DNA of 64,000 nucleotides from Nostoc sp. NIES-3756. GTDB lineage: Bacteria > Cyanobacteriota > Cyanobacteriia > Cyanobacteriales > Nostocaceae. Below, one piece after another: positions 50,828-59,872 of this stretch (positions within the stretch are counted from its first letter, which is position 1; every line of letters starts with the position of its first letter). The DNA lies in contig NZ_AP017295.1 of the NCBI RefSeq assembly GCF_001548375.1, forward strand, positions 1,832,501 through 1,896,500, written 5' to 3'. The notes under the pieces were generated by a model. That model had not been told where the DNA came from. It worked only from the letters and a program-made list of their open reading frames with translations, and made no database searches. A program made the translations under genes and the position numbers.

Positions 50828-52048
50828 CTAAGCGATACGTTCTGCCTTTGATTCAGATGCGTTTTTATTAATTCGCCAACTCAGAGTTAAAGCTATGAGC
50901 ATAACTAAAAATCCACTTAAAAAAGGAGCAGAACTGCCAAATTTCATAAAACTAGCCCCAGCCCATGTTGGCCCGCCAATCCTAGCCAAGGCAGAACAAG
51001 AACTGGCAATTCCTAATATTTGTCCTTGGTCTTCTAAGTCTGTGATTTGAGAAATCAGGCTATTTAATATTGGTTGGCTGATACTAATTCCCCAAGATAT
51101 AAATGTAGTGGCGATCAACAATAAAACTAAGTTTTGTGAAAAGCCAATTAACAGTAATCCTAAACCTAATCCTATAATTCCTAAAGTGAGTGACTTGATT
51201 TCACCCAATTGTTTTTTAAGAAATCCGATGAGTCCTCCTTGAACGACGGTGCAGACAATCCCCATGAAGGCAAAAAGATAACTAGTTTGTTGCGGGCCCC
51301 AGTTTAATTCTTCCTTAGACCATAAAGCCAATGTAGAGTCCATCGCAGCAACAGCAAAGGTAACTAAAAAGTAGATGCCAATGAGCATAGCCAATTGTGG
51401 ACGCTGTAACAGATGTAGCCAGTTGAGTCGTCGTTGACGGGAGCGGTGAAGTTGGATTTTGGCTTTCGTCTCAGAATTTAGGGATTCTGGAAGTAACATC
51501 AAGGCGCAAAGCAAAGCTAATAGAGATAAGCCGCCTGCAAACAACGCTGGTAAATGGAAGTTAGCGTTCTCAGGATTAGTCCCTGTGAGGAAACCTCCAA
51601 TAGCTGGGCCAAAAATGAAGCCTAGACCGAAAGCCGCTCCAATTATGCCCATGCCACGAGCGCGATTAGTTGGTGTGGTAATATCTGCGATGTAAGCCTG
51701 AGCTGTAGCAATATTTCCTGCCATCATCCCGGCCAGACCACGAGCAATAAATAAAATCACTAGGGAATTGGCAAAACCTAAGCCTGCGTAAGCAATTACA
51801 GAACCGAATAAAGTTAATAATAAAATCGGACGGCGACCGTGGCGATCGCTCAAGCTACCCCATAATGGTGCAAATAAGAACTGCATTAAAGAATAAATTG
51901 CTACCAGTAAAGTGGCTTCATTAGGTTTTGCACCGAATTGTTGTGCATACAAAGGCAGTATTGGCAGGATAATTCCAAAGCCAAGCAAGTCTATAAATAC
52001 AATCAAAAATAAGACGAATATAGCCCTGTCACTATTATTTTTTTCCAT
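50828..52048 (-). CDS. MFS transporter, TetA-like drug/H+ antiporter family
   Basis: This 406-residue inner-membrane protein is an MFS carrier with 12 predicted membrane helices. The typical motif A lies between helices 2 and 3 (GSLSDRHGRRPILLLTLFGS, ~63-82), motif B-type and the loop motif in GMMAGNIATAQAYIADITTP-TNRARGMG (~101-128), and the FGLGFIFGPAIGGFL motif C (~134-149) suggests an antiporter of the TetA/multidrug group. The likely role is proton-driven efflux of small molecules. Substrate is unknown. It stands at the start of a possible two-gene unit with the membrane protein gene downstream. Confidence 0.88.
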   Translation of the reverse strand: MEKNNSDRAIFVLFLIVFIDLLGFGIILPILPLYAQQFGAKPNEATLLVAIYSLMQFLFAPLWGSLSDRHGRRPILLLTLFGSVIAYAGLGFANSLVILFIARGLAGMMAGNIATAQAYIADITTPTNRARGMGIIGAAFGLGFIFGPAIGGFLTGTNPENANFHLPALFAGGLSLLALLCALMLLPESLNSETKAKIQLHRSRQRRLNWLHLLQRPQLAMLIGIYFLVTFAVAAMDSTLALWSKEELNWGPQQTSYLFAFMGIVCTVVQGGLIGFLKKQLGEIKSLTLGIIGLGLGLLLIGFSQNLVLLLIATTFISWGISISQPILNSLISQITDLEDQGQILGIASSCSALARIGGPTWAGASFMKFGSSAPFLSGFLVMLIALTLSWRINKNASESKAERIA

Positions 52049-52285
52049 TAATGCTATTCCTTTTGAGCAAAAGCAGTCAAAATACTCTACGAATCAACAC
52101 TTATGCCCTTTCACAATAAGAGAAACATTAAAAAATTCATAATGGGCATTTTTATAGAACGTTTTCCCAGTAATACTTATTATCTACTCGCACAGATTAA
52201 CCTAATTTTCGTATGAGTAGATAATGAGTTCTGCTGAGGAACATAAGGAAAAGCTTATTCATAAATATTGCACCAATAGTAGAAA

Positions 52286-52459
52286 TTAATTCAAACAATA
52301 TGTTTGAATTTGAGATTGATTGAGCAAAATTGCATGAAACAAACCCATGATAAAAATCAAACCAATAATACTGCTAATGCAAGCAACAGTCATTTCATGT
52401 TTGCGAATAGCTTTTCTAATTTTGCTGTCTATGATTACTTCTAGTTCTTTGTATGACAT
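52286..52459 (-). CDS. Small membrane protein
   Basis: This 57-residue ORF has a charged amphipathic N-terminal half (YKELEVIIDSKIRKAIRKHE) followed by one membrane segment (VACISSIIGLIFIMGLFHAILL, ~24-45). I use the ATG at 52459; the frame extends three codons to a TTG. A GGAA lies upstream of the ATG. Small proteins of this type occur in phage and toxin settings (membrane-acting peptides), but no family is recognised. It stands alone, in an AT-rich region between the MFS and PEP-CTERM genes, and its reality rests on the well-formed membrane protein. Confidence 0.5.
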   Translation of the reverse strand: MSYKELEVIIDSKIRKAIRKHEMTVACISSIIGLIFIMGLFHAILLNQSQIQTYCLN

Positions 52460-52687
52460 TGTTTCCAATCCATTAAATATAATAGGTGAAAAATTACGTA
52501 AATATCTATTTGGAAATTAAGCAAATTGACTATAAATACAGTTTAGGTAAGATACCCTTTATCCCTGAATAATTTGGAATAAAAATGGCTTTATTTACCA
52601 TTCCTAAGAGATATTAAAGAGTATCTTGAAAGGCTTTTTATCTTAACCAAACTGTATTGAGCCACCTACCAAACCTGATTTTTTGGA

Positions 52688-53506
52688 CTATTTCCCAGTG
52701 CGTTGACGCGATTTCCAAAAAGCACCTGAAACGCCAAAAGCTATCATCGCTAAAGTATAAGTCGGTTCAGGAACTGGAACAACAAGGCTAACACGGTTAA
52801 TAGCCAAGCCGAATTGTGGAGCAGAACTGCTAAAAACAACTCGTGAAATGTTAGCAGTATCACTACGAATCCCCAAAAATGCTGCCGAATTATCTAAGGC
52901 TAGGGATGAAGTACTAAAAACTGAAAAAGTACCCAAGAGGTTATCTTCCTTATCAAAAGCGGTGATAAAAGTTTCAACTTGTTCATTACTAATATCTACA
53001 GCTATCTGAGTACCAATTCCGAAAACAGGCTTGTCAAAACTAAGGGTAAAAGGCCCACCATTACCTGGAGTGCGAGGATCAGATGAACCAGGAGGAAGAG
53101 GGATAAAACCTGATGGGTCTATACCTCCAAAGAGAATAAAATCACCTGGAGCAAAGTTAGTACGAATGCCAGGGGGTGGTAAAGTTTGAAAAACAAATGG
53201 TGGAGTAAATCGAGGATTACTAGCTGGAGCTATATTCACATCTAAACTAAATCCACCTTGGGATACTGCTGAGAAAGAATTAGGTAAAAAATCAGAAAAT
53301 TTGGGAGCAGATGGATTGAAAACTTTACCTAAACTTACCCAATCAATTTCATCATTACCACCTAAAGCATTACGTTCATTTACTAAAAATGTGGCTGCTT
53401 GAACTGGTAGTGGTAAAACAGCAATACTAACTACAATTCCTGGTAAATATTTAACAAAAGATATCAATACTTGATTGCCCACAGATGCCACTCTACTTAA
53501 CTCCAT
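52688..53506 (-). CDS. PEP-CTERM-anchored secreted protein
   Basis: This 272-residue protein has an N-terminal signal region (LPGIVVSIAVLPLPVQA, cleavage near residue 37) and ends in a PEP-CTERM tail: VPVPEPTYTLAMIAFGVSGA plus a basic end FWKSRQRTGK. The body is beta-rich, with FNPSAPKFSDFLPNSFSAVS (~64-83) and the domain of the NPDFSS-like PEP-CTERM proteins. The tail is recognised by exosortase and anchors or targets such proteins to the cell surface. The function is unknown. The exosortase gene is not in the window. It precedes the large RTX protein gene in transcription direction, with 646 bp between. Confidence 0.82.
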   Translation of the reverse strand: MELSRVASVGNQVLISFVKYLPGIVVSIAVLPLPVQAATFLVNERNALGGNDEIDWVSLGKVFNPSAPKFSDFLPNSFSAVSQGGFSLDVNIAPASNPRFTPPFVFQTLPPPGIRTNFAPGDFILFGGIDPSGFIPLPPGSSDPRTPGNGGPFTLSFDKPVFGIGTQIAVDISNEQVETFITAFDKEDNLLGTFSVFSTSSLALDNSAAFLGIRSDTANISRVVFSSSAPQFGLAINRVSLVVPVPEPTYTLAMIAFGVSGAFWKSRQRTGK

Positions 53507-54152
53507 AATTTCAATATAACAATATCATTTAGATGACATATTTTGCTACTTAAAATCAGGCATTTTATTGTTTTCTTTATCAGATAATTACAGTCGATAT
53601 TAATCTGAATTATTGCATTAAAAATATTGGCAAAAATTGACATAATTCATATTTTACCAAACAATATTTTTGCAGCAACATAAATTCCGCTTTAGTGTAC
53701 AAACACAAACACTTGCATTTACACAACTTAAACACGTAACCTAGCAACTACTTATCAGTGATTTCATCACAAATTATTCAAGATTTTTATTATTGATCAC
53801 ATAATTCATCTTAGCGAGACTTAAAAATTTTTGAGACTGAAACAAGGCTTAAACCTATATAGGGCAAGGGAAATACACCGAATGCTCAAAAATGCTTCAA
53901 GCCCAAATATATCAAGAAACCGGGTAAAACGATGTCAAAGTCCTTTAGTGTATACGTTTGATAGGTTTTTCAGCCTACTTTTTATCTAAGTCCCATTAAT
54001 AGTTTTGAGATTTTTTCAGAAATTACTACAAATAAATGTAGATGCGACAGCACCACGCCGCAGGCTACAACAGAAACACAAAAGACACAGAATAATGAAT
54101 AGTAAAGAAGACTATATGTCAACTTTTTAGATATTGTTTATTTCGTCGTCCC
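53507..54152. other. AT-rich intergenic region
   Basis: This 646-bp spacer lies between two minus-strand genes, the RTX gene and the PEP-CTERM gene. It is AT-rich and holds the PEP-CTERM promoter; near 54040-54070 is a short GC-rich run (GCGACAGCACCACGCCGCAGG). No ORF or clear structure was seen. Confidence 0.5.
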
Positions 54153-56813
54153 TTAGACAAACTGAATGCTTACGTTAGCTGAGAGGTTGCTAATAACAGC
54201 GAATTGATTTCCTAAGAAAGACAAATTACCGTCAGTGGAGTTGTAGGAGAATTGGCTAATATCAATAGCACCAAAACCTACTTTAGAAACTTGAATTACA
54301 TCGTTTTGAGCAAAGTTGTAATCTGTAATGGTGTCAAAAGCGTCAGCGAGGCTGTTGAAAATAAACTTATCCGCACCAGCGCCGCCTGTCAACTCATCAT
54401 TACCTAATCCACCAATGATGGTGTCGTTACCAAAGCCACCAGAAATAACATCATTACCATTTCTACCTTCTAATCGGTTATTTTGGCTATCACCAGTCAG
54501 GTTGTCACCTTCATTTGTACCGATGAGATTATCAAAGTTGAGGACGTTAAATGTTATTGTCCCTAAAGTAGGAACGTTAAGAGCAGAGATAGTTTGATTT
54601 TGTAGGTTAGCAACTACAGATACCCCAGGTAAAGAGGCTGAGGAATCGATGGTGTTGTTGGCAGCGCTAGCATCAGCAATCACTGTTTCTACTTTAAAAA
54701 CTGTGTCTGTTCCTAAACCACCGGCTTTAGTAATGGTTCCTACTCCTGAGAGAGTAATAGTTTTGCCTAATTTGCTGTAGTCTGCTGTGTCAACGCCATC
54801 TCCACCGTCAATGCCGTCGTTACCTTGACCACCCTTGAAGGTGTCATCACCAGCACCACCAAACAAGGTGTCATCACCAGCACCACCATCAATCAGGTCG
54901 TTGCCACCTCTACCATCAATCAGGTCATTTCCCGCTAGACCACTTAATTGATTACTTTGTCCGTCACCTTTGATGGTGTCATTGTTAACTGTACCAATTA
55001 CATTATCAAAGTTGATGACATTGAAGGTTAAAGTTCCCAATGTAGGAACGTTCAGGGCAGAGATAGTTTGGGCTTCTAGGTCGGCAACGGCAGCAACCCC
55101 AACCAAAGAGGCGGAGGCATCTATGGTGTTGTTGGCAACGTTAGCATCAGCAATCACTTTTTCTACTTTAAAAAGTGTGTCTTGCCCAAATCCATCTTTA
55201 ATAACTGTTCCTACTCCGGAAAGAGTTATTCGTTTACCTGTGCTGCCGTAGTCTATGCTGTCAAAGCCATCTCCACCATTAATGCTGTCATTACCTCGAG
55301 TACCTCTAAATTTGTCATCACCTCCATTACCAGTTAATTTATTATTTTGGCTATCACCAGTAATGTTGTCACCTTCATTTGTGCCAATGACATCATCAAA
55401 GTTTGTGACAGTAAATGGTAATGTCCCTAGACCAGGAACGTTATTGGCTGTCAAAGTTTGGCTTTGTAGGTTAACGGTGATAGATACACCAGCCACAGAT
55501 GCGGAGGCATCTATGGTATTGTTGGCAACGCTAGCATCAGCAATGATCTTTTCTACTTTAAAGAGTGAATCTTGTCCTAATCCAGCTTTAGTAAGTGTTC
55601 CTACTTCTGAGAGAGTTATAGTTCTCCCTAGTTTGCTGTAGTCTGCGGTATCTGTACCAAGTCCACCATCAATGCTGTCGTTACCTTGACCACCCTTGAA
55701 GGTGTCATCACCAGCACCACCAAACAAGTTGTCATCACCAGCACCACCATCAATCAGGTCGTTGCCACCTCTACCATCAATCAGGTCATTTCCGCCTAGA
55801 CCACTTAATTGGTTATTTTGTCCGTCACCTTTGATGCTGTCATCGTTAACTGTGCCGATCACATTGTCAAAGTTGATGACATTGAAGGTTAAATCTCCCA
55901 AAAAAGGAACGTTCAGGGCAGAGATAGTTTGATTTTGTAGGTCGGCAACGGCAGCAACCCCCTCTAAAGAGGCGGAAGCATCTATAGTGTTGTTGGCAAC
56001 GCTAGCATCGGCAATCACCGTTTCTACTTTCAATAGTTGGTCTTGCCCCAATCCAGCTTTAGTAACTGTTCCTACTCCTGAGAGAGTTATAGTTCTCTTC
56101 AATTTGCTGTAGTCTGCGGTATCAACGCCATCTCCACCATCAATGCTGTCGTTACCTTGACCACCCTTGAAGGTGTCGTCACCAGCACCACCAAACAAGG
56201 TGTCATCACCAGCACCACCATCAATCAGGTCGTTGCCACCTCTACCATCAATCAGGTCATTTCCACCTAGACCACTTAATTGATTACTTTGTCCGTCACC
56301 TTTGATGCTGTCATCGTTAACTGTGCCGATCACATTATCAAAGTTGATGACATTGAAGGTCAAATCTCCCAAAAAAGGAACGTTCAGGGCAGAGATGGTT
56401 TGGGCTTCTAGGTCGGCAACGGCAGCAACCCCAGCTAAAGAGGCGGAGGCATCTATAGTGTTGTTGGCAACAGTAGCATCAGCAATCACTCTTTCTACTT
56501 TAAAGAGTGTGTCTTGCCCCAATCCAGTTTTAGTAACTGTTCCTACTCCTGAGAGAGTTATGGCTTTCCCTAATTTGCTGTAGTTTGCGGTATCAAAGCC
56601 ATCTCCACCATCAATGCTGTCATTACCTTGACTACCCTTGAAGGTGTCATCATCACCACCACCAGACAAGGTGTCATTTCCTAGACCACCATCAATAAGA
56701 TCATTTCCTAGACCACCATTGATAGTGTCATCACCAGCAAGACCATTAATCTGATCATCGGTATCAAAGCCGTTCAAAAAATCATTGTTAGCGGTACCAA
56801 CAACAATTGCCAT
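54153..56813 (-). CDS. Large RTX (hemolysin-type calcium-binding) protein with repeated modules
   Basis: This 886-residue acidic protein has no signal peptide and carries many GGxGxDxLx-type nonapeptides (GNDLIDGGAGDDTLFGGAGD and similar), the calcium-binding RTX repeats. It is built of five ~156-residue modules, starting near residues 56, 212, 370, 501 and 657 with 'DDTFKGxxGNDSIDGG', each followed by an A-type domain ending in 'SALNVPxLGxLTFNVINFDNVIGT'; the module at 370-500 is shorter (131). The C-terminal ~75 residues (ADKFIFNSLADAFDTITDYN...) look like the type I secretion signal found in serralysin-type RTX proteins. It is expected to be exported by a type I system and fold outside in calcium. 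Its ligand or activity is unknown. Confidence 0.9.
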   Translation of the reverse strand: MAIVVGTANNDFLNGFDTDDQINGLAGDDTINGGLGNDLIDGGLGNDTLSGGGDDDTFKGSQGNDSIDGGDGFDTANYSKLGKAITLSGVGTVTKTGLGQDTLFKVERVIADATVANNTIDASASLAGVAAVADLEAQTISALNVPFLGDLTFNVINFDNVIGTVNDDSIKGDGQSNQLSGLGGNDLIDGRGGNDLIDGGAGDDTLFGGAGDDTFKGGQGNDSIDGGDGVDTADYSKLKRTITLSGVGTVTKAGLGQDQLLKVETVIADASVANNTIDASASLEGVAAVADLQNQTISALNVPFLGDLTFNVINFDNVIGTVNDDSIKGDGQNNQLSGLGGNDLIDGRGGNDLIDGGAGDDNLFGGAGDDTFKGGQGNDSIDGGLGTDTADYSKLGRTITLSEVGTLTKAGLGQDSLFKVEKIIADASVANNTIDASASVAGVSITVNLQSQTLTANNVPGLGTLPFTVTNFDDVIGTNEGDNITGDSQNNKLTGNGGDDKFRGTRGNDSINGGDGFDSIDYGSTGKRITLSGVGTVIKDGFGQDTLFKVEKVIADANVANNTIDASASLVGVAAVADLEAQTISALNVPTLGTLTFNVINFDNVIGTVNNDTIKGDGQSNQLSGLAGNDLIDGRGGNDLIDGGAGDDTLFGGAGDDTFKGGQGNDGIDGGDGVDTADYSKLGKTITLSGVGTITKAGGLGTDTVFKVETVIADASAANNTIDSSASLPGVSVVANLQNQTISALNVPTLGTITFNVLNFDNLIGTNEGDNLTGDSQNNRLEGRNGNDVISGGFGNDTIIGGLGNDELTGGAGADKFIFNSLADAFDTITDYNFAQNDVIQVSKVGFGAIDISQFSYNSTDGNLSFLGNQFAVISNLSANVSIQFV
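54640..56660. repeat. ~470-bp internal tandem repeat of the RTX gene
   Basis: The DNA encoding the five modules of the RTX protein is repetitive with a period of about 470 bp (one copy about 390 bp). Long identical stretches recur (for example TGTCATCACCAGCACCACCA), so homologous recombination can change the copy number. Confidence 0.8.
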
Positions 56814-57643
56814 AATCTATACCTCTTTGACCCTTATAAATTAATTTTCATGGACAGTTGTAATATTCACATATTACAAATATCAAAATTATAAATTTTC
56901 AATAAACTTTCAGGGAATATACTTAAATGTAGCTTGAATATTCTACAATAGTAAAAAATTACTATTTCTTTAATGCAGATTTAAACAGTTGCAAAAATCA
57001 CAAATCAAGGCTGAGACTGTCATTAAAGCAAAAGTAACGTGGAGACTTGGTAAAGTCTCACATTCTGGATCTCACAACTTTTTATTTATGGGGGATAGCA
57101 AATACGCTTAAATTCTAATAGCAAATTAAATACCTAAAAAATAGATAAGTTACTGAGATAAAAAGGACAAGATGAAGTGGTTGCATGAAGATTGTGCGAT
57201 CGCCTGTTAAAAATTGTTTTCCCTGCTACTATTTTTAGCAGATTTGCCAGTATTATTGCTGACTGAGCCATCCAGAATGTGAACTTAGCGTAAATAAATG
57301 CTTATCTGCGAGAGATTAAGCGCGATCGCTAAAACCCTAATTGAAAACTCAGCTTTATATATACGTATAAGTGATTACTAAAAAAATTAGGGTAAATTTT
57401 TTGTTATGGCTCAAAGATAATAGTGAACAAAAAAGTATCATTTATGTTTGATTTCACCCAAGTTCTTCATACTCATACTACAAAAATTAGAACGGTAAAA
57501 TAACTTCAGTTCTATGCCTAGATAAAAATAAGTATTGAACTATTTATCGAAAAGTCGTAGCCCAACACACTAAAACCTCTAGAAATAGTAAGTTAGGCTT
57601 ACTTTATTGCACTTCAACCAAACTGAGAATTATAGGTAAGCCT
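56814..57643. other. Long AT-rich intergenic region
   Basis: This 830-bp stretch lies between the start of the RTX gene and the divergently transcribed gene at 57644. It holds a 7-bp hairpin GAGACTTGGTAAAGTCTC at 57042-57059 and two HIP1-like sites (near 57197 and 57321). No ORF longer than a dozen codons with good signals was seen. It probably contains both promoters, which must lie near the ends. Confidence 0.5.
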
Positions 57644-58066
57644 GTGTCTGATTTAGAACTACATAAATATCTCCCCAAACTTCCTGAAGAAGCACTACAA
57701 GAATTTACAGAATGGTGCGTTGTAGAGCAATCAAGAGCAGCAGGTATAGAATTTATACCAGATAGAACTAAGTTGGAAAAGTTAATACCTAATGAATATA
57801 TCTGGCAAATTATTGACCAGTTTATGAAACTAAAGTCAGACCCAATCAAAGCAGGGTTAGTATCAGCAATGGCGGGACAGGAAGCTGATAGTCATGGCTT
57901 AGTAGGTTCAGCAGTCATGGTAGATTTTGTCTCTCTTTACGTTAAGTACTTAATTCCTGAAAACGGCAATACACCAGAGGAAGCTAAAAAGTTAATTGTG
58001 GAAGCAGGGCTTCAGCAGTATGAAAAGCTTTCTGAACTTGCCGAAAAATATAATGTAAAGTTCTAA
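57644..58066 (+). CDS. Unrecognised soluble protein
   Basis: This 140-residue protein is not recognised. It starts from a GTG (SDLELHKYLPKLPEEALQEF) with AGG seven to nine bases upstream and is mostly helical; a conserved-looking AGLVSAMAGQEADSHGLVGS (~85-104) and a FVSLYVKYLIPENGNTPEEA (~108-127) stand out. There is no signal peptide and no membrane segment. It is followed by a hairpin at 58098-58128. It stands alone; function is unknown. Confidence 0.6.
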   Translation: MSDLELHKYLPKLPEEALQEFTEWCVVEQSRAAGIEFIPDRTKLEKLIPNEYIWQIIDQFMKLKSDPIKAGLVSAMAGQEADSHGLVGSAVMVDFVSLYVKYLIPENGNTPEEAKKLIVEAGLQQYEKLSELAEKYNVKF

Positions 58067-58097
58067 CTATTTTCGAGGGTTTTGCCCTTGATAATTC

Positions 58098-58128
58098 AAC
58101 TCCCTAACTTCTTTGAGAAGTTGGGGGT
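58098..58128. repeat. Long hairpin AACTCCC-TAACTTC...GAAGTT-GGGGGTT
   Basis: Arms AACTCCCTAACTTCT and GAGAAGTTGGGGGTT pair with two to three mismatches around a TT loop. It lies 31 bases after a stop codon, but no T-run follows on either strand. The same type of hairpin is a common dispersed repeat in cyanobacteria. Confidence 0.6.
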
Positions 58129-58205
58129 TAAATAGAATCAGATATGAGTATATGCTAATATAGAAAACTCCATCACAACAGAGTCATATCAGCACGAAAT
58201 TAATC

Positions 58206-58778
58206 ATGACTCAAATCAAAAACCAACTAACCCTAGAAGAATTTTTTGCGCTCCCAGAAGGGGATATTATTTACGAATTAATTAACGGCGAAGCTGTCCC
58301 TAAGTTTAAAAACTCTGAAATGTCACCAAAATTTTTTCATAGTTCTATTACAGGTGCATTATTTATACTATTATCTGCATGGGCGCAAGGAAAGGGACGA
58401 GTTGTAATTGAATGGGGAATTAAATTAACACGAAATCAACAAGATTGGGTTCCTGTAGCGGACTTAGTCTATATTTCTTACAACAGTCTTTCTGTTAATT
58501 GGTTAAAAGATGAGGCTTGTCCTGTTCCCCCTGAATTAGTTATTGAAATTATCTCGCCTGGGCAAACTTTTGGGGACATGCTAGAAAAAGCAACTGATTA
58601 TCTGAATGCTCAAGTTAAGCGAGTTTGGATTATTGACTCTAGAGCAAAAACTGTTACTATTTTTTATCCAGATGCTCCTGCTCAAACTAAACGTGGTAAG
58701 GATAGTTTGGAAGATTCATTGTTTTCAGGGCTACAAATTACGCCTGAGCAAATCTTTCAACAGGCAGGAATTATTTAG
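58206..58778 (+). CDS. Uma2-family predicted endonuclease (second copy)
   Basis: This 190-residue protein is a member of the Uma2 (DUF820) family: LTLEEFFALPEGDIIYELINGEAV (~8-31), WVPVADLVYIS with the Asp ligand (~79-89), PPELVIEIISPGQTFGDMLEKATDYL (~104-129, with E-I-S and the Lys) and VKRVWIIDSRAKTVTIF (~133-149). It is divergent from the copy at 23589-24149. The gene stands alone and ends 44 bp from a converging toxin gene. The DNA target and role are unknown. Confidence 0.87.
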   Translation: MTQIKNQLTLEEFFALPEGDIIYELINGEAVPKFKNSEMSPKFFHSSITGALFILLSAWAQGKGRVVIEWGIKLTRNQQDWVPVADLVYISYNSLSVNWLKDEACPVPPELVIEIISPGQTFGDMLEKATDYLNAQVKRVWIIDSRAKTVTIFYPDAPAQTKRGKDSLEDSLFSGLQITPEQIFQQAGII

Positions 58779-58821
58779 GCGATCGCATCTAGATATTGAA
58801 TCTTTCTAACTTATTACTCTA

Positions 58822-59091
58822 TTAATAAACTTCATCATGACTACCAATATCAACAAATACAGCATTTCCTTCATCTGTGAAGTAGAATACCACCCTTGCA
58901 TCATAATCTACACTAAAACTCCATAATTCATCTAGCTTACCTGATAATTTATGAGTTTCAAAACTTTGACCAAATGGATCTGCTGTAAATCGCTCCACTT
59001 TCTGCCAAAACTTTGCTTCTAAATCAACATTGCCTTTGATACGCTTTTTAAAAGAACGTTTAAATGATGAACTGAAACTGATTTCTATCAT
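58822..59091 (-). CDS. RelE/ParE-type toxin
   Basis: This 89-residue basic protein has the fold pattern of type II RelE/YafQ toxins: MIEISFSSSFKRSFKKRIKG with a basic N-terminal helix, then FETHKLSGKLDELWSFSVDYDARVVFYF (~44-71) with the L-G-L-W-S-F-x-V-D-Y-D-x-R-V motif, and VDIGSHDEVY near the end. The conserved His/Arg positions fit an mRNA interferase, but DNA gyrase poisons share the fold. It overlaps its antitoxin gene by four bases (59088-59091), the expected arrangement. Confidence 0.85.
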   Translation of the reverse strand: MIEISFSSSFKRSFKKRIKGNVDLEAKFWQKVERFTADPFGQSFETHKLSGKLDELWSFSVDYDARVVFYFTDEGNAVFVDIGSHDEVY

Positions 59092-59297
59092 TCATCTTCC
59101 ATCATTTGTTTCAGTTGATAAATATTAGTAGTAAACTTTAAATTACTATTTTTTTCTTCTAGCTTGGCTTTTTTGTAGCTATCATATATTTCCTGTCTAC
59201 GCTCCTCTCTTAGATACTGCTGTAGTAACAATTGAATTTCTTGTTTTTCTTCAAACGAAAGTGATTTGATTGCCTCAACTACATCGCTAAAGCTCAT
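59088..59297 (-). CDS. Type II antitoxin
   Basis: This 69-residue acidic protein starts MSFSDVVEAIKSLSFEEKQEIQ, a helix pattern common to RelB-like antitoxins of ParE/RelE pairs in cyanobacteria, followed by a charged linker and the toxin-binding C-terminal tail (LKFTTNIYQLKQMMEDE). It lies directly upstream of, and overlaps, the toxin gene. No DNA-binding domain is obvious, so autoregulation may be weak. Confidence 0.83.
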   Translation of the reverse strand: MSFSDVVEAIKSLSFEEKQEIQLLLQQYLREERRQEIYDSYKKAKLEEKNSNLKFTTNIYQLKQMMEDE

Positions 59298-59372
59298 ATT
59301 TAGTAATGCCTGTTAATAATAAAATGGTTAACTATTTTTATTGTAAATTCTATAATGCACTTATTCAGCAAA

Positions 59373-59828
59373 TTATTCTTTTCTAATTGATTCTAACCAT
59401 TGACGATGAAATTCCTCTTGTACTTCAACAGTAACAGGCTCGACATCTTCTCCGGTAGCAAAAATATGTACTAAATCACTACTAGTAGAATAGCTACCAA
59501 GTGCTGCTTTATAAACTTTCAATCCCAAACCCATTTCTAATGCCATGCCAGTAACAATAATTTTACGACTTGCTCCGTAACATATAGGATAAATATCTTG
59601 CAGAGCTAGTTGTTGACGAATCTGCTTAAAAGAACCGAAGAAATGCCAATCAATACATTGAATTTCAGTATTATCCAATCTTAATGTAATTATACATTCG
59701 GTACGCCTTCCTCTCTCATCGTTCCAATCTCGACAAGCAAGTTCTACAGATGCAGAAAATAAATGACCACTACCATTTTTGAGAAGGATATCATATTGTC
59801 CGAAAGGCTTTTCTGGAATGTTGGACAT
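59373..59828 (-). CDS. Unrecognised conserved protein
   Basis: This 151-residue protein is not recognised. I use the ATG at 59828 (MSNIPEKPFGQYDILLKNGSG); the frame extends to a TTG at 59861. It is mixed alpha/beta, with CRDWNDERGRRTECIITLRL (~32-51), IDWHFFGSFKQIRQQLAL (~58-75) and IVTGMALEMGLGLKVYKAALG (~90-110). No signal peptide or membrane segment is present. The divergent neighbour hupW lies 44 bp upstream of the start, so the two may share a promoter region, but a hydrogenase role cannot be inferred. Confidence 0.6.
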   Translation of the reverse strand: MSNIPEKPFGQYDILLKNGSGHLFSASVELACRDWNDERGRRTECIITLRLDNTEIQCIDWHFFGSFKQIRQQLALQDIYPICYGASRKIIVTGMALEMGLGLKVYKAALGSYSTSSDLVHIFATGEDVEPVTVEVQEEFHRQWLESIRKE

Positions 59829-59872
59829 ATTAAAGTTTATTAAATTAGCGTACCTGTTCAAATATATTATCT

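Noticed and set aside
54328..56583. Several 78-128-codon plus-strand ORFs within the RTX gene
   Set aside because: They are antisense shadows of the repeated RTX modules and repeat with the same period.
57171..57210. 12-codon frame MKWLHEDCAIAC upstream of 57644
   Set aside because: Too short, without a ribosome binding site or known peptide motif.
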